Shown in pieces: positions 60,437-64,000 of a stretch of 64,000 bases of DNA. A program made the position numbers and the translations under genes. The DNA is from Gonocerus acuteangulatus. Lineage: Eukaryota > Arthropoda > Insecta > Hemiptera > Coreidae. Every line of letters starts with the position of its first letter. Within the stretch, counting starts at the first letter, position 1. The notes beneath the pieces were generated by a model, which did no database searches, was not told the origin of the DNA, and saw nothing but the letters and a program-made list of their open reading frames with translations. The stretch covers positions 103,016,176 through 103,080,175 of the forward strand of contig OX328125.1 in the NCBI GenBank assembly GCA_946811695.1. Direction: 5' to 3'.

Positions 60437-60901
60437 GTAATCCCACCCGGTTCGTTGCCCTATTCCCACACACCGTGTGATCCTTCCCTGTACCTGCAAT
60501 ACCCATCGGCAAGTCCTTTATCTTTACCGCCGTCCCTCTGTCCTTACTCCCAGGTCGACTTCTCCCCACCCCCTCACCCCCATCCTCTCCTGTCTAGCCC
60601 TGGTCCAATCCTTCCCTGTACCTGCAATATCCATCGGCAAGTCCTTTATCTTTACCGCGGTCTTTACCCTCCGTCCTTACTCCCAGCTCCACTTCTCTCC
60701 ACCCCCTCCCCCCCATCCTCTCCTGTCTAGCCCTGCCCCATCCTTCCAGTCTTCAGAAATGTTCTCTTCTTGAAACGGGACAGTTCTCAATCTTCTCAAT
60801 AATTATGTTACTATGACACTTGTACTGTATTCTCTTGGATACCATATTCATGTATATTTATTTATATTGCTATTATTATACTATATATATATATATATGT
60901 A

Positions 60902-60959
<58 letters not shown>

Positions 60960-61231
60960 CGTATATATATATATTTATATTTATATTTTCAAGCATATAG
61001 GTACTCATATTTATGTTTATGTTTCTAGCCTTTTTTTTTTGTCCTTACCATTGTTATACCATATATGTTTTTACAGCCCTGAAGATGGCTTGTATAGCAA
61101 GCCGAAACGTTGGAGGCAATAAATATACATTTTAGCAAATAATATGTGTTTTATTGAATAAGAACACTGACCGAAACCCCGACAATCAACGCTTCCTACT
61201 TCCGAACGGTCGACCATATCTTCTCAATTCT
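60437..61231. repeat. Penelope-like inverted end, right arm
   Basis: Complement of the left arms. It contains C-rich sub-repeats that leave proline-rich frames open (60455-60773), (TA)n, and the hairpin core at 61079-61108. Confidence 0.9.
61079..61108 (+). other. Hammerhead-like hairpin core in the Penelope-like end
   Basis: CTGAAGA, T, GGCTTG-TATAG-CAAGCC, GAAAC. The mirrored copy is at 54068-54097. Penelope-like elements are reported to carry hammerhead ribozymes in their terminal repeats. Confidence 0.5.
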
Positions 61232-61245
61232 CAAGTAAAAATACG
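61232..61245 (+). repeat. Target-site duplication, right
   Basis: CAAGTAAAAATACG, identical to 53964-53977. Variable-length duplications are usual for Penelope-like elements. Confidence 0.85.
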
Positions 61246-62262
61246 TTTTCTTATATAACAGTTTTGTTGTCCAACTCACTGATAGGCTTTTGAACCAGTA
61301 ATGACTGCTTCCTGAAGATTATGATTTTATAGCTCAAAAAGTAATGTCTTAAATTCTTTATTTACTTGCCAGTCTGGGATTCAAAGCCAGTTAGTCTGAT
61401 ATTGAAATAAGCCTAGGAGTTCAATTGCGCATGCGAGAACGTCAGCAGGAATTGCTCCCTGTACTCTCCCTTCTGTTCCCCCATTTGCAAAGTCTTTTAA
61501 TGATCAAAAACTTAACGTGAATCAATATAAAAACTGATTATGTCTTGTTTAAGACTAGAGAATGCTTTGAGAGGTTAGATAAGGGAGGTAGTGTTTAATA
61601 CTTAGCCAAAGCTAAGGCTAAAAACATTTTAAATTTTCACCACCAATTGTTTACTGGGAGTATAGGCCACGCCCTTTTTGCTCCATCTAACCATCTATTT
61701 GAACAGGCACCGTTATAGTTTAAATAAATATAAATAATAAATAAATATTAAACACTATCTCCCTTGCCTTCCCTATTCCAAAACGAGACTGTTTTTATTG
61801 AGTTTCACATAGCGTTCTTCATTGAAATAGTAATGCAAATGGCGGACCCGTCGGGAATAATTCCCGCAGAAGTTCGGGCATGTGGAATTAGAACTATTCC
61901 ATCAAACTGAACGGGCTACATTCTTCATGTACTAGCATGTAAAGTTAACTCTCCAACTGGTGTCAAAGTTCTAATAGACAGAAAATTGTTTTATTTATTT
62001 TAACTACTACTAGGAATTAACATGTTCTAATTACACAGGCCAACGAAAAAAAAATTTTTGAAAACCTTTTTTACTTTAATAGTTATTTGTAATAGATTTT
62101 TATGAGCTGAATCGAAATCTTGCCTTAGTTTTTTTTTTATATCACCCATTGTTTTGGAGCGATTTTCTTTTAATTATATATAGTATAACCCCCTACGTGA
62201 TTTACGATGAAATAAATAAAGCGTTATGTTGCATCATCAGCATGATGATATAATTCAGGTTT

Positions 62263-62790
62263 CACTTCTCAGCTGGAATTGGCTTAGAATTTCTTTCACT
62301 TTTTTATTTGAAGCTTCTTGTGTAGCTTTTTCTACAGTGCATCGTTTGCTGAACTTATTGGTGTAAATAAACTTATTGCCAAGAGTAGTCTCCCATCATT
62401 CTGGTGCTCCAGCGGCCCAGTTAGCTTTTTTCCATCACTTCAATGCCCCGGTGAAAACGCTCACCTTGCTCCTCACTATCATCTCCCAAATTGTCCAAAA
62501 GGTAATCAAGGTGACTGTTCAAAATTAAACTTTCAATTTCATCAAACATCCTACATTTTTAAACTTCTTTAACGTGTTAGCTACAATGCTAACTTATCCG
62601 GTTTTTTTCCATTTCCCAAGAACTTTTTAACAACTTCCTTGAATGACACCCATGCTTATTTGTCATTTAAGGTCATTGCAGATTCAAAATTAACATCAAA
62701 CATCACTTTTATAATCTCAGGTCCGACGCAGAAGCCTTCTTTTAGTTTAATTTCTGAAATGCGTGGAAAATTTTGGCAGATATGCCTTTT
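62263..62790 (-). pseudogene. Decayed copy of a multi-copy arthropod protein of unknown function
   Basis: Minus-strand frames read CQNFPRISEIKLKEGFCVGP, EIIKVMFDVNFESAMTLNDK, stop, AWVSFKEVVKKFLGN, and, in shifted frame, SHLDYLLDNLGDDSEEQGER then FHRGIEVMEKS, with several stops. I recognise the pattern (KFP..S..KLKEG.FVGP, A...F..VV..FLGN, EQGERFH.DI) as an uncharacterised family present in many copies in arthropod genomes. Its role is unknown to me. Confidence 0.6.
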
Positions 62791-64000
62791 TTGACTGGAA
62801 AATGTGTTTCAGCAGTGCTACCAATGTCGTCTACATCAATGTGACCTGGTTTTTCAATGAATTTAACTATATAAACTCTGTTCAGTAAGCTTAATTTAAT
62901 AAATTTAACTATAAAATATAGAGAAATTGTAGGTGATGCAGCTTTTTATGCATTATATCTAGATTCAGCCCCCTAAAAACATAAGAATAAGGTATTTTCA
63001 GAAAAATATTGTTTTCATCGTTTGCCTGTGTTAATTATATCTTGGCAATTAGTTCCTTTCCAAAGAGACATTGGGAGAAATAAGTCTTTTTGTTTATTGC
63101 TGGTTCAGAAGTCCAAATTGGGCATCCAGTCTCATTATATATTCATTTTTTTAAATGTTCATTGGTACTTAAATTAATTAATTATTATATCAATTTGTTA
63201 TACATGTCTTTCTTCTGATCAATTTTTAGTTATAATTATGTTATAATAATAATGAATCGTTGTGATTGAATGGGATGAAATGTTCCGCAACCTCCATTTT
63301 AATTTATGAACAATTTCAAATCTTTTGTACAGATTCAATCCCCAGTCCCCATCACTAGAGCCCTGACAGTCGTCATCGAAAATGTTCTGAAAGCTCGAAT
63401 AATAAAGAAAATTACAGTGGAGTCTGTAAACCATTTTATCCAATTCTCTGACAGTTCGTGTCAAATCCCCCCCCCCCAAAAAGCCTACTATTTCATGTGC
63501 ATCAGTACAAATAAATCTAGTTAATCCTTGCACTAAAGTTGATTAGAGAAAAGAAATATTTTTTAAAACTAAAAATAGTTTACATTACATTAGTATTTCT
63601 TTTGTTCAGTACTTGCAAAACTTTAAACATATTTTTAGTTGTTTTTTTTTTTTTTGTTTTTTTTTTCTATGTGTTTGTTTGTTTGTGCCGTTTTTGGGCG
63701 AAAGAACCCCATGGTCGTCATCGCCCTACCGTGCAAAACAGCTGCACGAATCACTCACCGCATGCTCCAAAACGTTTTTCTATGTGAGAATAGAGTTTTA
63801 AATAGCTTCAATGATCTTGATAAATCGTTTTATTTCATTTATGATCTATCAAAATAATAAGGGGTTAAACCAGCCCTGTTTTTGTGACCTTGAGATGTTC
63901 AAAAATATATTTGATTTTTTTTTTTTTTTTTTTAATATAAATTAAAATAGCCTACACGTATAATGTCTTACAAAATAAGAATATTTTGAACGTATATTCT

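Larger units (their letters stand above)
53978..61231 (+). mobile_element. Penelope-like element with a nested LTR element
   Basis: The outer edges are direct repeats of 14 bp, CAAGTAAAAATACG (53964-53977 and 61232-61245). Long inverted ends (about 790 bp) pair 53978-54207 plus 57289-57845 with 60437-61231. The coding region (57851-60436) is a Penelope-type reverse transcriptase plus GIY-YIG nuclease. Without the nested insert (54208-57288) the element is about 4.2 kb. Confidence 0.9.
53532..64000. other. cac: cac intron after IIS4, running off the window
   Basis: It contains the nested Penelope-like/LTR insertion and a pseudogene. No further exon was found. 61250-62260 and 62800-64000 contain nothing recognised apart from homopolymers. 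Confidence 0.7.

Noticed and set aside
60455..60773. Two overlapping proline/serine-rich frames
   Set aside because: They lie in the C-rich inverted end of the Penelope-like element, and the same sequence is present inverted at 57430-57830.
61030..61130. Complete hammerhead ribozyme
   Set aside because: Cores and stem II are visible but no stem I or stem III pairing and no clear cleavage triplet were found by eye, and there is an extra base before stem II.
63539..63857. Short overlapping plus-strand frames near the right edge
   Set aside because: They start in a T-run and AT-rich DNA and do not match Cav2 IIS4-S5 or any known protein.

Overview
The window is intron-rich arthropod DNA, most likely from an insect or close relative, and it carries one recognisable host gene on the + strand. 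That gene is the 5' half of a Cav2-type voltage-gated calcium channel alpha1 subunit, the orthologue of Drosophila cacophony (cac). Fifteen exons between 10372 and 53531 code for IS1 through IIS4. Most of them share phase and consensus splice sites, and they read like insect Cac proteins. The first exon(s) (N-terminus) lie left of the window. Domain II S5 onward lies right of it. The taxonomic call rests on the Cac-like protein, its insect-type alternative exons, low GC and the repeat content. I cannot name the species.

Layout: 1-10371 is the tail of a long intron packed with satellites, MITEs and a LINE remnant. It ends at what looks like a minor-class (U12-type, AT-AC) acceptor. Exons for IS1 and IS2-S3 follow, then two mutually exclusive IS4 exons of 101 nt each (11771 and 12776). 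Next come IS4-S5 linker/IS5 (19908), pore (28518) and IS6 (31499), then two mutually exclusive I-II loop exons of 116 nt each that carry alternative beta-subunit binding (AID) helices (33075 and 33551). Three linker exons follow, one of them a 24-nt candidate microexon at 47631. The last exons cover the IIS1 region (51199, 51678) and IIS2-IIS4 (53309). The final 10.5 kb is intron and holds a nested transposon.

The introns carry mobile DNA of many kinds: a Penelope-like element (53978-61231, 14-bp target duplication) interrupted by a young, non-autonomous LTR element (54208-57288, LTRs about 0.5% different); at least eight TTAA-bounded piggyBac-like MITEs; two short Helitrons; pogo/Tigger-like MITEs and a CENP-B-type HTH fragment; a mariner HTH remnant; LINE remnants (RNase H type and restriction-like endonuclease type); three tRNA-derived SINE families and one 5S-rRNA-derived SINE; and several satellites and foldbacks. 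A hairpin core, CTGANGA-N-stem-GAAAC, resembling the hammerhead-ribozyme region of Penelope-like element ends, recurs at more than ten sites.

The best leads are the double set of mutually exclusive channel exons (voltage sensor and AID), the AT-AC intron, the candidate microexon, the gag-only LTR element nested in the Penelope-like element, and the shared core segment between a tRNA-headed and a 5S-headed SINE.
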